In this document: positions 48,793-58,233 of the stretch, one piece after another | Numbering within the stretch: the first letter of the stretch is position 1 | How the letters are laid out: every line of letters starts with the position of its first letter | Source: Eukaryota sp. TZLM1-RC | Taxonomy: Eukaryota > Metamonada: BaSk clade | Length of the DNA: 64,000 nt | Direction: 5' to 3' | Assembly (NCBI GenBank): GCA_040285825.1 | Contig: JAUPSS010000001.1 | Span: 1,860,001 to 1,924,000 of the forward strand | Program-made: the position numbers and the translations under genes | Notes under the pieces: generated by a model | Seen by the model: only the letters and a program-made list of their open reading frames with translations | The model's database searches: none | Told to the model about the DNA's origin: nothing

Positions 48793-49167
48793 AAGTGTTA
48801 CAATAAACAGTTGATTTGCAGAAATTTTTGATCCACATTTGCAACTTCAATCATGGGACACGTGGTTGGGCCAAATAAAACATCGAAGGTGCATTGTACA
48901 AGAAAATGTGGTATCGTCTAAAAGAAAACCATAAAATTGAGAAATTTGAGAAATTAAACGACGATGAGGAACTGTTTAACTGAAAAGCATACCTGGAATA
49001 GTACATATATATTAAAACAACAATTAACAATTTTGTAAATGTACTCACAAGGATATTATGATGATTGTATTTCGCAAACAGAATTCCCTCCTGATGAACC
49101 GAATCTTCACAAAGTGAATAACAAAAACTAAAGACCGATCTACGACAGCCAATCACAGTGAACAACA

Positions 49168-49699
49168 CTAAGCTACTAATTCACATACACCTCCAGCTTT
49201 CTGAATTTTTTCTTCGGCGGTTTTTGAGAAGAATCTGGCCCTGACAACCATGGGTTTATCAATAATTATTCCCTTGCCCAAAACTTTGAAAAATCCCTAA
49301 TGTAAATGAAATAGAAGTATACATACGGCTTTGGCACAATCGATGATAGGGACTTGTTCGCTAGTGGCTGCTTCACGAATTTCTTCAGGGACAAGAGACC
49401 ACAGTTTTTCTACATTGATCGTTTCACAGAAATCCCTGTTTTTGAGCGTACGGAACTGACGCATGCCGTTCTTGCAGTAGAATCCAGGATGACTAAGATT
49501 ATGTACAATGATAAAACTATACTATTTGTTCATCATGATACGGTGATGATGCTCACCACCAGCATTACCACGACCACCGGGAGTCTTACGGTGTTTACCC
49601 ACACGACCATGGCCTGCGGAAACGTGTCCACGCTTCTTACGATTCTTAGAGAGACGAGAGACCTGAAGTAAGGACAGAGTCAGAAATGGTCTATACCAT
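49168..49699 (-). CDS. RPL27A: Ribosomal protein L27a (uL15) with three tiny introns
   Basis: Join of 49697-49699, 49523-49662, 49327-49492 and 49168-49296 (complement): 145 residues. Exon 1 is the ATG alone. Introns are 49663-49696 (34 nt, GTATAG...TTCAG), 49493-49522 (30 nt, GTATAG...CTTAG) and 49297-49326 (30 nt, GTATGT...ATTAG). The spliced protein reads [58 protein letters not shown], then [11 protein letters not shown]..., [15 protein letters not shown], and ends [15 protein letters not shown]. This agrees throughout with eukaryotic L27a in the large subunit. Unspliced reading gives stops at each intron, which supports the model. Confidence 0.95.
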
Positions 49700-50398
49700 T
49701 TAAGAAAGGAAAGGAAAAGGAACAATTCTCTCTTAAACAATGAATTCCATGGACAACCACATATTCTTCTTATCTTATTCTTATTTACTAATCTTTGCAT
49801 ATCTTGGAGCACACGGGACAACTCTTGAATTGGCCATTGGTCCTTTTGTTTATAGTGTTATGCGTCAACAGTTCTGATTCAGGTTATACTCATCAGGATA
49901 TGTCAGTAACGCAAGCCATTGTTCCATTTAGATCTTTGTCCAATACTGATGTTCCTCTAGTGTTCTTGACTTGCTGAATCTATCTCCTGCAGATGATCTT
50001 TGATTGTATTTCTTACGCATTTATTATGTACAGTTACAATGTTTGTGTCATTAACTAGTAACCAAGTTTAACGAGTAATTCATTACAACTTCTATGAGGC
50101 ATTTAGAATATTTCTTATGGTTTGGGTCAACCTAAGTAATTCTTTTTATTTTCTTGGTGCTATAAACGCAATTAATTACAATCATTTTTATTCAAGAATC
50201 GCTACAATTAAATTACAAAAGCCGTTCATAACAAGAGTGATGTTTAAGAAATGATGTTTTTGTCTTTATTCTATACCTCAATTAATCAGATTATAAAAAA
50301 CAACACAATTGAAACTTAAAATTTTAATAAATCCTTATACTAATTCGAGATAATCCAACAAACCCACATGCTTTATTAAATACTAATACAAAACTAGT
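49700..50398. other. Intergenic between RPL27A and RBBP4-like genes
   Basis: No gene recognised. A pyrimidine-rich stretch (in RPL27A orientation CCTTTTCCTTTCCTTTC) directly precedes the RPL27A ATG, as is common for ribosomal protein genes. Confidence 0.45.
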
Positions 50399-51634
50399 CT
50401 ATTCAACCATGGAATCACTTACAGTTGAGGGATCTACCTCTGCATGAATGCAACTTGCCATCTCCCACACTTGGAGAACATTATCATCAGCAACAGAGGC
50501 CATCATCCAATCTTCATGTGGACAAAATGCAAAATCATTAACTCTATTAGTATGACCACCATGGATAAACAGTAGCTCGGGTGGTCCGTCTTCCACCTCC
50601 TCCGAGGTCTGGGAAGCCCCTATTCTGCTGATGTCCCAGACAGCCACTCTTCTATCAGCTGAAGAAGTAGCAAAAACAGTTTCTTTAAATGGAGAAAATG
50701 CCACGTTATAAACCTCATCCTCGTGAATAGCAAATTCATGACGGCAATTCTCCATGTATCTGGTATCCCACAGCTTTGCTACTTGGTCCGCCCCTCCTGT
50801 GAGTAACAGAGTGTCACGATGCCTTGACCAAGAGAGTGAATTGGCAGCACCGTCATGGGCTTGCTTGGAGATGGGGGGAGACTCGGAAGTACGTCGGTCG
50901 TGAAGTAACAACACCCCATCATCCGAAACAGAAGCGATAATTTGATCAGTAAAGGGATGAAACTCTACATCTTCAACATTATCTTTGTGGTCAACTGAAG
51001 TCCAGAGAGGGTCAAAATGTTTTTGATCTTCTCTTATATCCCACACACAAACTAATTTGTCATAAGAACCACTAACAACAAGTCCCTCTGTCGTTCTCGA
51101 CCACCCTAATCCATAACCCTCAGCCGAATGACCATTGAGAACCATATTAGGGTTGGGCTTCTCAGTGGGTCGAGGACGAGAAGAATGCTTCGTAAAATCA
51201 AAGATGTTAACCTTTCCTTGGGGATCCTTGGTGGCAATAAGATTGGACTGATGCGGTGAGACTCTGGCCCTGTTTACTTCACCTGGATGTGGAATAGATT
51301 GTATAATCTTGACATGTGATTGAGCCACTCCATAACCTCCAACTTCACCAGGTCCAGTTTCGTATTGTGCAATGTCGAGTTCAACGTTTTTATTGGGGAG
51401 ACGTAGTTCTGCGATACGGAGATAATCGGGTTCATTGCCAGATGTGTGAGTACCAACAACCAGGCGTTTAAGAGTGTAATTTGGGTCAGTAACGTCGTTT
51501 TCCGATTCATTGAGCCATTCTACAGTGAGAGAAGGCCAGTCAAGTGCATGTGTAAGGACTACATCATAAAGATAAGGTGTATTTTTCTTCCAAAGTTTAT
51601 ACTCGTCAGCAATAGTGGATTCAGCTGGGTCCAT
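50399..51634 (-). CDS. RBBP4/MSI1/CAF-1 p55-type WD40 histone chaperone
   Basis: Start set at the ATG at 51634 (MDPAESTIADEYKLWKKNTP); the open frame extends 16 codons further but with an unlikely hydrophobic leader. 411 residues. The N-terminal helix ADEYKLWKKNTPYLYD-VL and HALDWPSLTVEWL form the histone H4 binding groove of RBBP4/7. Seven WD repeats follow, such as GHSAEGYGLGWS, DHKDNVEDVEFHPFTDQI, DGAANSLSW, HEDEVYNVAFSPF and GHTNRVNDFAFCPHEDWMMA, with WD/WE termini. Family members serve CAF-1, NuRD, Sin3/HDAC and PRC2 complexes; which one here cannot be told. Length is normal. Confidence 0.93.
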   Translation of the reverse strand: MDPAESTIADEYKLWKKNTPYLYDVVLTHALDWPSLTVEWLNESENDVTDPNYTLKRLVVGTHTSGNEPDYLRIAELRLPNKNVELDIAQYETGPGEVGGYGVAQSHVKIIQSIPHPGEVNRARVSPHQSNLIATKDPQGKVNIFDFTKHSSRPRPTEKPNPNMVLNGHSAEGYGLGWSRTTEGLVVSGSYDKLVCVWDIREDQKHFDPLWTSVDHKDNVEDVEFHPFTDQIIASVSDDGVLLLHDRRTSESPPISKQAHDGAANSLSWSRHRDTLLLTGGADQVAKLWDTRYMENCRHEFAIHEDEVYNVAFSPFKETVFATSSADRRVAVWDISRIGASQTSEEVEDGPPELLFIHGGHTNRVNDFAFCPHEDWMMASVADDNVLQVWEMASCIHAEVDPSTVSDSMVE

Positions 51635-51699
51635 GGGAAAGAAGTGAATGGGCAAAAGAGAGAGGTCCAAAAAATGAATCAAACAATAAAACTGAAATC

Positions 51700-52246
51700 A
51701 GAACGACTCAAACACTAATGACTCGACGACTCCTCCTCCCTTCAAGTCTCTTCCACACTCCACAAATTTATTTCGCCATCTCCAGTGTTGTGTGAGTTTT
51801 TGATCACTGAGTTTACATTCATTCACTCTATTTATCCCCAATTTTGATTGCGGAAGTCCAAGTTTGAGGTTGGTGGAATTAATGGGCTTCTGTAAAAACA
51901 ATTAAAAAAGGGATGATTATTAATTCATTAAATGGGCAATGAACTCTTTACAAATACTACTATGGTCAGGAGATGTTGATTTCCAGGTTAATGTCCAAAA
52001 AAGCCAATGTGTATACAAAGACCAATCAAAGTCGAAATGCAGTGAGAATTTCAGCTATTTCTATTTCGGTTGAAACTTTGTGTATCATTTAACTCCTGCA
52101 CCAGTTGTTGGAATTGTAGATTTACACAACCGGAAGTCAAAGGTTCTTCAATACAAGATGAAACTTTGTGGCTAGTGATCTCCAGAACTTTCATGGACTT
52201 CGATTTGGAATAAGATCGAAAGAACGAAAATTCAACAAGGTTTTTT
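51700..52246. other. Intergenic, weak ORFs
   Basis: Minus ORF 51698-51901 and the 3' part of a small frame around 52051-52246 show no recognisable features; promoter of the RBBP4-like gene presumably at 51640-51800. Confidence 0.35.
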
Positions 52247-52540
52247 TTAATCAAAGTTGAACCAGTTCTGAACCAGTATAGTAAAGAATGAGACAATTTT
52301 TTCTATTTTGTAAACAATATATAGGTTCTTACAATAGGGATTGACAGGTCGGTCACAGATAGTAACCTCACAGAGAACAAGACCATTTGGGAGACGGGTC
52401 ATATATTTCAAAACACAGGACCTGTTGGGTGAAGTGAAAGGAGAAGATACTGTGTGTTCTTCCATGGCGATGAAACGACAGAAACCATGTGCAAAATATA
52501 AACTTTCATTTGACGGATTTATGAAACAGAAATAAAACAT
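52247..52540 (-). CDS. Small ORF, possible gene
   Basis: 97 codons from an ATG; an internal start gives MEEHTVSSPFTSPNRSCVLK, then MTRLPNGLVLCEVTICDRPV. GTAAGAACC...ACAAAATAG (30 nt) inside it looks like one of the short introns of this genome, but using it creates a stop in the next codon. A second open stretch follows downstream at 52051-52296 (KVLEITSHKVSSCIEEPLTS). Either a two-exon gene I could not solve or chance. Confidence 0.3.
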   Translation of the reverse strand: MFYFCFINPSNESLYFAHGFCRFIAMEEHTVSSPFTSPNRSCVLKYMTRLPNGLVLCEVTICDRPVNPYCKNLYIVYKIEKIVSFFTILVQNWFNFD

Positions 52541-52667
52541 TTCTTTTTAACTGGAATATTTATTGAGATAAAACATGAATTAATTAATTGTTGAATAATT
52601 TATATATATTTTAAGTGCTTGCAAGAACTAAATACAAGATATCAACAGGCGTAGAAAAAAATGAGAC

Positions 52668-52772
52668 TGTGGGTGAACTGGTTCGGAACCTGAACCCAAC
52701 ATTTCTGAACCTGAACTGAACTGAACCAGTTCAAAAAGTTCAAAACCAGTACCGCACTGAACCTCGAAAGTC
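52668..52772. repeat. Short GAACCTGAAC/GAACCAGTTC repeat cluster
   Basis: Several overlapping copies of GAACC, CTGAAC and the palindrome-like GAACTGGTTC/GAACCAGTTC in about 100 bp, with related copies near 52255-52280. Imperfect and of unknown origin. Confidence 0.5.
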
Positions 52773-53055
52773 CTTAACTGTTGTGTCAAAATTTTGTCAA
52801 TTTACCATTTCACTACAAAGAATAATTCAACAAAATTGCCCTTCGAATTAACTTCAATGTGTTTTACTTTCAAATTCTCCAAATGCGACAATTGTTCATG
52901 TTATTATACAATGTTCTTGTTAGTTAAAGCCCATCTATATTCATCTGATGCAATAGTAAGAAGATGAGGAGATAAGAATTTTGTAGTGGATATCTTGGTT
53001 GAATGAATTTTGTCTCACCAAGGTTGTGTAAAAGGTATTGTAGTTAAATAAGTTA

Positions 53056-53442
53056 TTGTTTTTTAAGTCAAAAGGTGAAACTGCTGATCGATGCTTGAAA
53101 TGCCGAATAGTCGACAATTACCACCCTCTTATAAAAATACCTCAAGAAATACATCCGTGGAAATGCAATGAATTTGCCTTCGTTTTTAAAAGATTTTTGG
53201 ATCAATTATGTAAGGGAAAGTATGCTATCATTATTCTCTGGGAATTTTTTGGTTCTTTTCGTGCTCTTTTTGAACAAAATTTCATTGAAAATTCTGTAGA
53301 TTTAACTAATAATGCACCAAGAGAACTGTCATCTGTGAAATTGAGCAAAATTTTGGAAAATAAATGCTTGGATAACAAGTGGTCTAGTGCTTTGTATACT
53401 TTAAATCCAGGAGTCAAAGCTCAAAATAATCAACAGACTTTA
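53056..53442 (+). mobile_element. LINE ORF, left part, split by a small LTR element
   Basis: Open frame reading EIHPWKCNEFAFVFKRFLDQ to KAQNNQQTL. It resumes exactly after the LTR insert at 55325 with DKLKILHPFENPMM, then ASEVFAVVKKRPRRKSAGLS and GISIDHIK, the segment just before the RT fingers. The joint CAA-CAG-ACT-TTA-GAT-AAA is in frame after removing the element and one TTTA. An upstream CLKC pair may be part of an N-terminal finger. Confidence 0.75.
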
Positions 53443-53521
53443 TGTTGCCTAAAGTCTATTGTAGTAAAGAAAAGTCTGATTTATTTTCTATTCATATTAT
53501 ATAAGCCTTAGGGCGCCAACA
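53443..53521 (-). repeat. 3' LTR of the young small element
   Basis: 79 bp, identical to 55246-55324. Confidence 0.95.
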
Positions 53522-53596
53522 CTGCTTCTTCCCTTGTTCAAAATAAATCAGCTTATATGAATATGAAATAAAAACTATATACAAATAACGAAATAA

Positions 53597-55162
53597 CTAT
53601 AAATAAATACATATAATCGATATAATGTCAATAGCTCTTCTTGAGGATTGTAGGTCCTCGATACGCATGGATCTGTCGGAAGAAGAGTTTCTTACTGAGG
53701 GTTGAGGAGGAGCCGTTTCTCCAACGACTGGCCCGTTCAACTCTATGTCTTCTCCAATTTCACATTCCATAGGTTGGGAGGAAGTTGGTTCTTCCTGAGG
53801 AGCAACGTCTTGTCTTGTTACAGGCTCCGGGACGTTCACTGTTGGAACGTGTTCGGGTATGCTGTCAATAGAGCAGACCTGTATTGGTTGGCTTTTTTCA
53901 GAAATTATAGGGGCTACAACAGGCAATTTGGGAAGGTGGAGAGATGTGGATGGATCTCCCGTTACCCATTGTCTAAACTCTCGTTGTTTCGTGAACGAGT
54001 TACCATGTTGTTGGATGTAGTTGTTAGGACGGCTCCTATACGTGGATACAGCTGATCGTTCCGTATGAATGTTATTCAGAGCGTCTGCATCGAACCAGGG
54101 TGTTACTGGTTCAAGCTTGTCTTGTTCACTACTATCCTCCTGCTCCATAAATTCCCTAAAATATGTGGGAGCACCCTCTGTCAGCTCCGCGTAATTATAT
54201 CTTACCGTATCAAAGTTAGGATCAAACCAGGCAGGCAATTTGGATTGTAGGATGTCTTCCGAGTCGGTCCTACTTCTCTGTTCGATGGAGAGAAACCTTA
54301 TTCTCCTGCCGTATTGATCTAGGAAGGAGGCCTTCCAATCCAATCTATCTTTGATGGGAAGAGACATCAATTCATTGATTCTCTTGTCCATTCCAGAGAT
54401 TCTGGGGCGGCGTTCTGCGTTACACCCGAATGTCTCTCTACTCAATTTATCGAGTGCCTTTATGAGTTCATTCCTTTCATTGAGGGGAATTTCCAATACC
54501 TTTTGGGTATCCCCAATCATTCCGAGGGTCTTGAAACCAACGTTTCTGCCTCTTTTTTGAATGTAACTCCATAAAGGGGGAAGCTGCTCGAACAGACAGA
54601 AATCTGTTGGTTCGAGGTAAGCCTCCGCATCCTCTCTTAATAACTTGTACAACCCCTCAGAAGAGTCGTCTTCTCCCTCCATTTCATCTAGTTGAGATTG
54701 AATTTCTTCATATTCTCCTAATGGGGAAGACGTGTCTAAGGTGGGATCTCCATCCGTTCCCTTTGAGACAGGTTCTAGAATTGGGAGGGGAGAGGGAGCC
54801 GGGTCCGTTCTCGTCGCCTCTTCCATTGCTTTGAGGGGAGAGGGAGCCGGGTCCGTTCTCGTAACCTCATCTGTTTCTTTTTTCCTGAGGGGAGAGGGAG
54901 CCGGGTCCGTTCTCGTTACCTCTTCTGTTTCTTTTTTCCTGAGGGGAGAGGGAGCCGGGTCCGTTCTCGTTACCTCTTCTGTTGTTGAAGATGGAGGGAC
55001 CTCGTCCACTCTTTCATCTTCTTCTACATTAAGGGAGGGGGAGGTGGGATCCGGGTCCGTTGCCTCGTTGCCCTCTATATCATGTGTATGTGACGCTGGT
55101 ACCTGCTGCATATTAAGTGGTGGATTAGAGTCAGAGATATCTGGTTGGGAGATGTCTGACAT
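53597..55162 (-). CDS. Gag-like protein of the small LTR element
   Basis: 521 residues from an ATG 84 bp inside the 5' LTR. Residues 1-45 are Asp/Ser/Pro-rich. Residues about 60-125 hold about four copies of EEVTRTDPAPSPLRKKET. Then GEYEEIQSQLDEMEG, then EPTDFCLFEQLPPLWSYIQK, a helical middle, and a Pro-rich end. There is no zinc knuckle and no enzyme motif. LPPLW is shared with LPPFWGPE in the N-terminal module of the gypsy gag-pol at 27643-32985, a weak hint of common origin. The homologous ORF in the older copy is broken. The open state suggests the protein is, or was recently, useful for movement. Confidence 0.8.
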   Translation of the reverse strand: MSDISQPDISDSNPPLNMQQVPASHTHDIEGNEATDPDPTSPSLNVEEDERVDEVPPSSTTEEVTRTDPAPSPLRKKETEEVTRTDPAPSPLRKKETDEVTRTDPAPSPLKAMEEATRTDPAPSPLPILEPVSKGTDGDPTLDTSSPLGEYEEIQSQLDEMEGEDDSSEGLYKLLREDAEAYLEPTDFCLFEQLPPLWSYIQKRGRNVGFKTLGMIGDTQKVLEIPLNERNELIKALDKLSRETFGCNAERRPRISGMDKRINELMSLPIKDRLDWKASFLDQYGRRIRFLSIEQRSRTDSEDILQSKLPAWFDPNFDTVRYNYAELTEGAPTYFREFMEQEDSSEQDKLEPVTPWFDADALNNIHTERSAVSTYRSRPNNYIQQHGNSFTKQREFRQWVTGDPSTSLHLPKLPVVAPIISEKSQPIQVCSIDSIPEHVPTVNVPEPVTRQDVAPQEEPTSSQPMECEIGEDIELNGPVVGETAPPQPSVRNSSSDRSMRIEDLQSSRRAIDIISIICIYL

Positions 55163-55245
55163 GCTGTAAAGGTTTTTGGGGATGTTTACTAGTAAATTGC
55201 TGAAGTTATGGTATACCTTTTGACTTTAAAATGGCCAATAATTAT

Positions 55246-55324
55246 TGTTGCCTAAAGTCTATTGTAGTAAAGAAAAGTCTGATTTATTTTCTATTCATAT
55301 TATATAAGCCTTAGGGCGCCAACA
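55246..55324 (-). repeat. 5' LTR of the young small element
   Basis: 79 bp. In element orientation it contains GGCTTATATAATATG, a plausible TATA-box promoter. Confidence 0.95.
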
Positions 55325-55535
55325 TTTAGATAAACTCAAGATCCTTCATCCATTTGAAAACCCAATGATGGATCAAAATTATTATGGAGATTATTGGGAA
55401 AGCGATCCATTGATGGCATCAGAGGTATTTGCAGTGGTCAAAAAGCGACCACGCAGAAAGTCTGCAGGTCTTTCTGGGATTTCGATTGATCATATCAAAG
55501 CTACGGTTACTTCTTCAGAAGATTGTCTATAATAA
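55325..55535 (+). mobile_element. LINE ORF, right part (pre-RT region)
   Basis: Continuation of 53056-53442: DPLMASEVFAVVKKRPRRKS, AGLSGISIDHIK, ending at a stop soon after. The following RT is missing. Confidence 0.75.
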
Positions 55536-55559
55536 ATAGTGTTTATTACCATAATTTTT

Positions 55560-55965
55560 TAATATAATTTTATCTGGCCAACTGAAATATAAATACAATG
55601 AGCCCTTATCTCATCTAGGACGTGTTGAGCATGTCAAATATCAGCTGGTTCCATTTGCTGTTCTTTTTGGTAACATTGGTATATCTGGAATTAAATTTCT
55701 CAAAGGATTCAGAAGTTTAATAAAAGAAAGAGCGGGACAAAAATTGAACTTCAATTTCTGGCACAACAGAATTGTTTTCAGTATTCTTAAAGCAATTCCC
55801 GAAATTATAACCGAAGCGCTGCTACAATTAGGAATAGAGTATGAGAATCGCGCATTGAAGAGGTTTGATGATGTTGATGCGTGTATTTAGGATTGTGAGT
55901 TCTAGTTTTTTGTTTAGTTGTTTTGTTTGCATTTCAAAATAAAAACAAATTTAACAAAAAAAACT
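55560..55965 (+). mobile_element. LINE subfamily E 3' end
   Basis: The plus strand reads HLGRVEHVKYQLVPFAVLFG, GIKFLKGFRSLIKERAGQKL, NFWHNRIVFSILKAIPEIIT and ends RFDDVDACI stop, followed by a GTTTAGTTG...AATAAAAA tail. Same architecture as families A-D but with its own C-terminus. May be the 3' end of the LINE at 53056-55535 after an internal deletion. Confidence 0.75.
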
Positions 55966-56027
55966 TAAATATCACGAAGAAATAAAATGTTCACGCTTGA
56001 CTGCACTTGGAAAAAACTCAAAAATGA

Positions 56028-56165
56028 ATGTAATAGATTACCTAGATTTTTCAATCGAATTAGAGCAATCAGATCAAGATTTTGTAGAGGAAATCTTGGT
56101 TCAATGAATTTCGTCCCATTAGTTATGAGTTTATTTTGTTAAGTGTGAAAGTTCAATAAATCAAA
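56028..56165 (+). mobile_element. LINE subfamily C 3' tail
   Basis: About 140 bp: part of the C-terminus (QDFVEEILVQ) plus the family 3'UTR CCCATTAGTTATGAG...TCAATAAAT. Heavily 5'-truncated with an internal deletion. TSD not clear. Confidence 0.7.
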
Positions 56166-56199
56166 CCTATTTTAAGTCAATAACACAATTGTTTTTTTG

Positions 56200-57660
56200 A
56201 AAATATATTTTATTCAAACAAAATAAAAATTTAACAAGAAATATGAAAACATAAAATACACAATTAAAACTCCACATCCTCAAAACCTGCCTCCCCTACA
56301 TCAAAACAATTAACTGCTAAAGATTCAGAAAATTTCACAAAAGAAGAGAGTGAATCAGAAATTAGTTTTACCATTCCCTTAAAAATAGAAAATACAATCC
56401 TGTTTTGCCAGTAAACACGATTGAAAATTCTTCCAGTTCTTTCCTTTACAACTACAACAAAATCCTCAAGGAAAACCATAGCAGCATTACCTAGAGATCC
56501 AAGCAAGAAAAAAACAAAGGGACATAAATTATATTGAACATGAGAATTTTCCATTAACGGAGGAAATGGGTTTCGCGTATTTAGCAATTTTATATTTTTC
56601 GCCTGCAAGAAGAGGATTATTTACCTATGAGTTAATGAGATGTTCGTTAGAGGAATTACAAGGGTCAATAGACATGGTGTCTAAAATAGTAAAACTACCA
56701 TTTAAGCCGGAAAAAACCAAATCACCTTTTGTCAGACCCATAGAAGCACTGCTGTAACGCGTACTATCAATATTGGGGTCATCAAGAATTAATTTCGATA
56801 GCAAAGGCTCTAAAAAGGAATCTACTCGATATGATTTACATATTACATAAATTTGGTCCCTAAAATTATTATGTACTTTACTATTTATTGTCTTTTTTCA
56901 CTTGATAAGATTAATTCATAACTAATGGGTCGAAAATCATTGAACCAAGATTTCCTCTACAAAATCTTGATCTGCTTGCTGTCTAGCTAAAGCTTCATTA
57001 ATTCGATGTACTTTACTTCTAAATGTGATAGAATGCTTACAATTCAAAAGATGGGTAAACAAAAGAGGTTTACCACATTCACATGTTAAATGATTAGGCA
57101 AATTGTTTGGCCCAGAAAACAACGAAAACGCATGTTCAGAAGCCATTCATTGTCTTTGAACGAAGTTCATCAACAGAGGGAATTTGAGTTACTAAAGCAG
57201 CAGCGGAACTATTACGATTGTCTTTTAAAAAATTTCCAAAAGCGGGATTTTCAGTTTTGGCCAAGCCAAGTCTTACTTCATAATCCAAGCTTTCATATAA
57301 TTTAACCAGATGGTGCTGAAGCTTTTTCAGGCAAAAACGTAAATTAGGAAGTGATCGGTTGGGAATTTCATGAACGTTTTGAGGAAAACACTGAATCCAG
57401 ACATCACTAGGCAAATTATCTAATTCAATCTGAAGTTGAGTTAAGTAAAAATTAGATTTACTTGATCAAATGAACATCATAGGGAAACCTTTGGAAAAAA
57501 TCAAAAACAAAATTTTTACCACCTCCCAAAAAAAGCTGCTTTACATAAAATTGAAGATTTAGTGAAACCAATTCCACCCAATTCAGCAGAACAAAAAACA
57601 TGACTTCGAATTAAAGATTCATTTACCACCAAAAAGAAGAAAAAAACACAATTGTGATCG
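56200..57660 (-). mobile_element. LINE subfamily B, longest copy
   Basis: Minus strand from about 57660: VNESLIRSHVFCSAELGGIG, FTKSSILCKAAFFGR; DVWIQCFPQNVHEIPNRSLP; SLDYEVRLGLAKTENPAFGN; CECGKPLLFTHLLNC (zinc finger); FRSKVH|NNFRDQIYVICKSY across the nested insert; TKGDLVFSGLNGSFTILDTM, SIDPCNSSNE; KYKIAKY; PFVFFLLGSLGNAAMVFLED; terminating GFEDVEF. A few frameshifts and one stop. It shows the order from RT thumb to endonuclease in one copy. Confidence 0.85.
56883..57005 (-). mobile_element. 123-bp LINE C tail nested in LINE B, 12-bp TSD
   Basis: ATGTACTTTACT at 56871-56882 and 57006-57017. The insert holds only NEALARQQADQDFVEEILVQ and the 3'UTR. Removing it restores the LINE B frame FRSKVHNNFRDQIYV. 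Without this recognition the region looks like a spurious fusion ORF (56937-57146). Confidence 0.9.
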
Positions 57661-57669
57661 ATTTTTATC

Positions 57670-58077
57670 ATGTATTCCACTTCACTACTGTTGGAATCAT
57701 TAGACAAATGCATTTATGATCTCTCGGAAGTAGAACAACTTCAACCACAACGAGACTCACTAATATCACAGCTTCGGAAATTCCGGAGCAAATTAACATG
57801 CAGTAGCCTAACTGGATGGTTACCATTGATTCCAACAGTGTTTCAACATCTTATTTCCTTCATGGAACCCACCCTTGCTGCGATCAATGAAGGTGATGAA
57901 TCTTTGAGGACTGCAATGGACAGTTGTACTTCTACCTTTCAGCAACTTGAGCAGTTGTACGATGAGGCTTGTGCTGAAGGTCGTCGTAAATCATGGCTTC
58001 AGCGAAACCTATCCCCACTCATTACCTCATGTTTTTGTGTTTTATCATTAATAATATTAATAAAATTAGTAAGATAA
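57670..58077 (+). CDS. Tail-anchored coiled-coil protein, unknown
   Basis: 135 residues from an ATG. Residues 1-110 are helical (LLLESLDKCIYDLSEVEQLQ; FQQLEQLYDEACAEGRRKSW). The last 20 residues, SPLITSCFCVLSLIILIKLV, are a single hydrophobic segment ending KLVR, the layout of a tail-anchored membrane protein such as a SNARE or SNARE accessory. No SNARE zero-layer Arg/Gln could be fixed. It converges with RPS25, whose stop lies 157 bp away. Confidence 0.6.
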   Translation: MYSTSLLLESLDKCIYDLSEVEQLQPQRDSLISQLRKFRSKLTCSSLTGWLPLIPTVFQHLISFMEPTLAAINEGDESLRTAMDSCTSTFQQLEQLYDEACAEGRRKSWLQRNLSPLITSCFCVLSLIILIKLVR

Positions 58078-58233
58078 AGTTGTGTTCTTCATATCAATAC
58101 ATAGGAAACACTATTTATAGCTGTGGATACACTGAAAGAAGTGTCCACAATACATATTCGCACATTGCTAAACAAAGTGTCAAGCTCTCTATTTATGGAT
58201 ATTTGTTGGCAAAAAAAACTATCTATGGAAGAA

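Larger units (their letters stand above)
46975..48990 (-). mobile_element. LINE subfamily D carrying two nested LINE insertions
   Basis: Minus strand. Parts of D: about 48990-48793, then 48475-48311, then 47457-46975. Across the joints it reads FRAKVHDAVRDQLYCRSKSH, EDTLNSFSRNRGDLILEGVE, DVRSTDVCYSPFIPLAQLKY, FDKYKAKL, then decays. Homology with the plus copy at 40.0-40.9 kb confirms orientation and extent. Two inserts: a LINE C (47458-48310, same strand) and a LINE B (48476-48792, opposite strand). It lies 3' of RPL27A. Confidence 0.85.
53443..55324 (-). mobile_element. Small non-autonomous LTR retrotransposon, young copy
   Basis: 1,882 bp with identical 79-bp LTRs (53443-53521, 55246-55324), TGTTG...CAACA, flanked by TTTA on both sides (53439-53442, 55325-55328). 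ATAATTATTGGCCATTT follows the 5' LTR and a polypurine tract ending AAGGGAAGAAGCAG precedes the 3' LTR. One ORF only, gag-like; no protease, RT or integrase. It resembles TRIM/LARD-type elements mobilised in trans. The identical LTRs indicate recent movement. Confidence 0.92.

Noticed and set aside
49795-49977. 60-codon plus ORF upstream of RPL27A
   Set aside because: No start context or family feature; likely chance.
53597-55162. Possibility that the 521-codon ORF is a host gene
   Set aside because: It lies between identical 79-bp LTRs with TSDs and has a broken homolog in a second element.
56937-57146. Apparent zinc-finger protein with a novel C-terminus
   Set aside because: Explained by a 123-bp LINE C tail inserted in LINE B with a 12-bp TSD.
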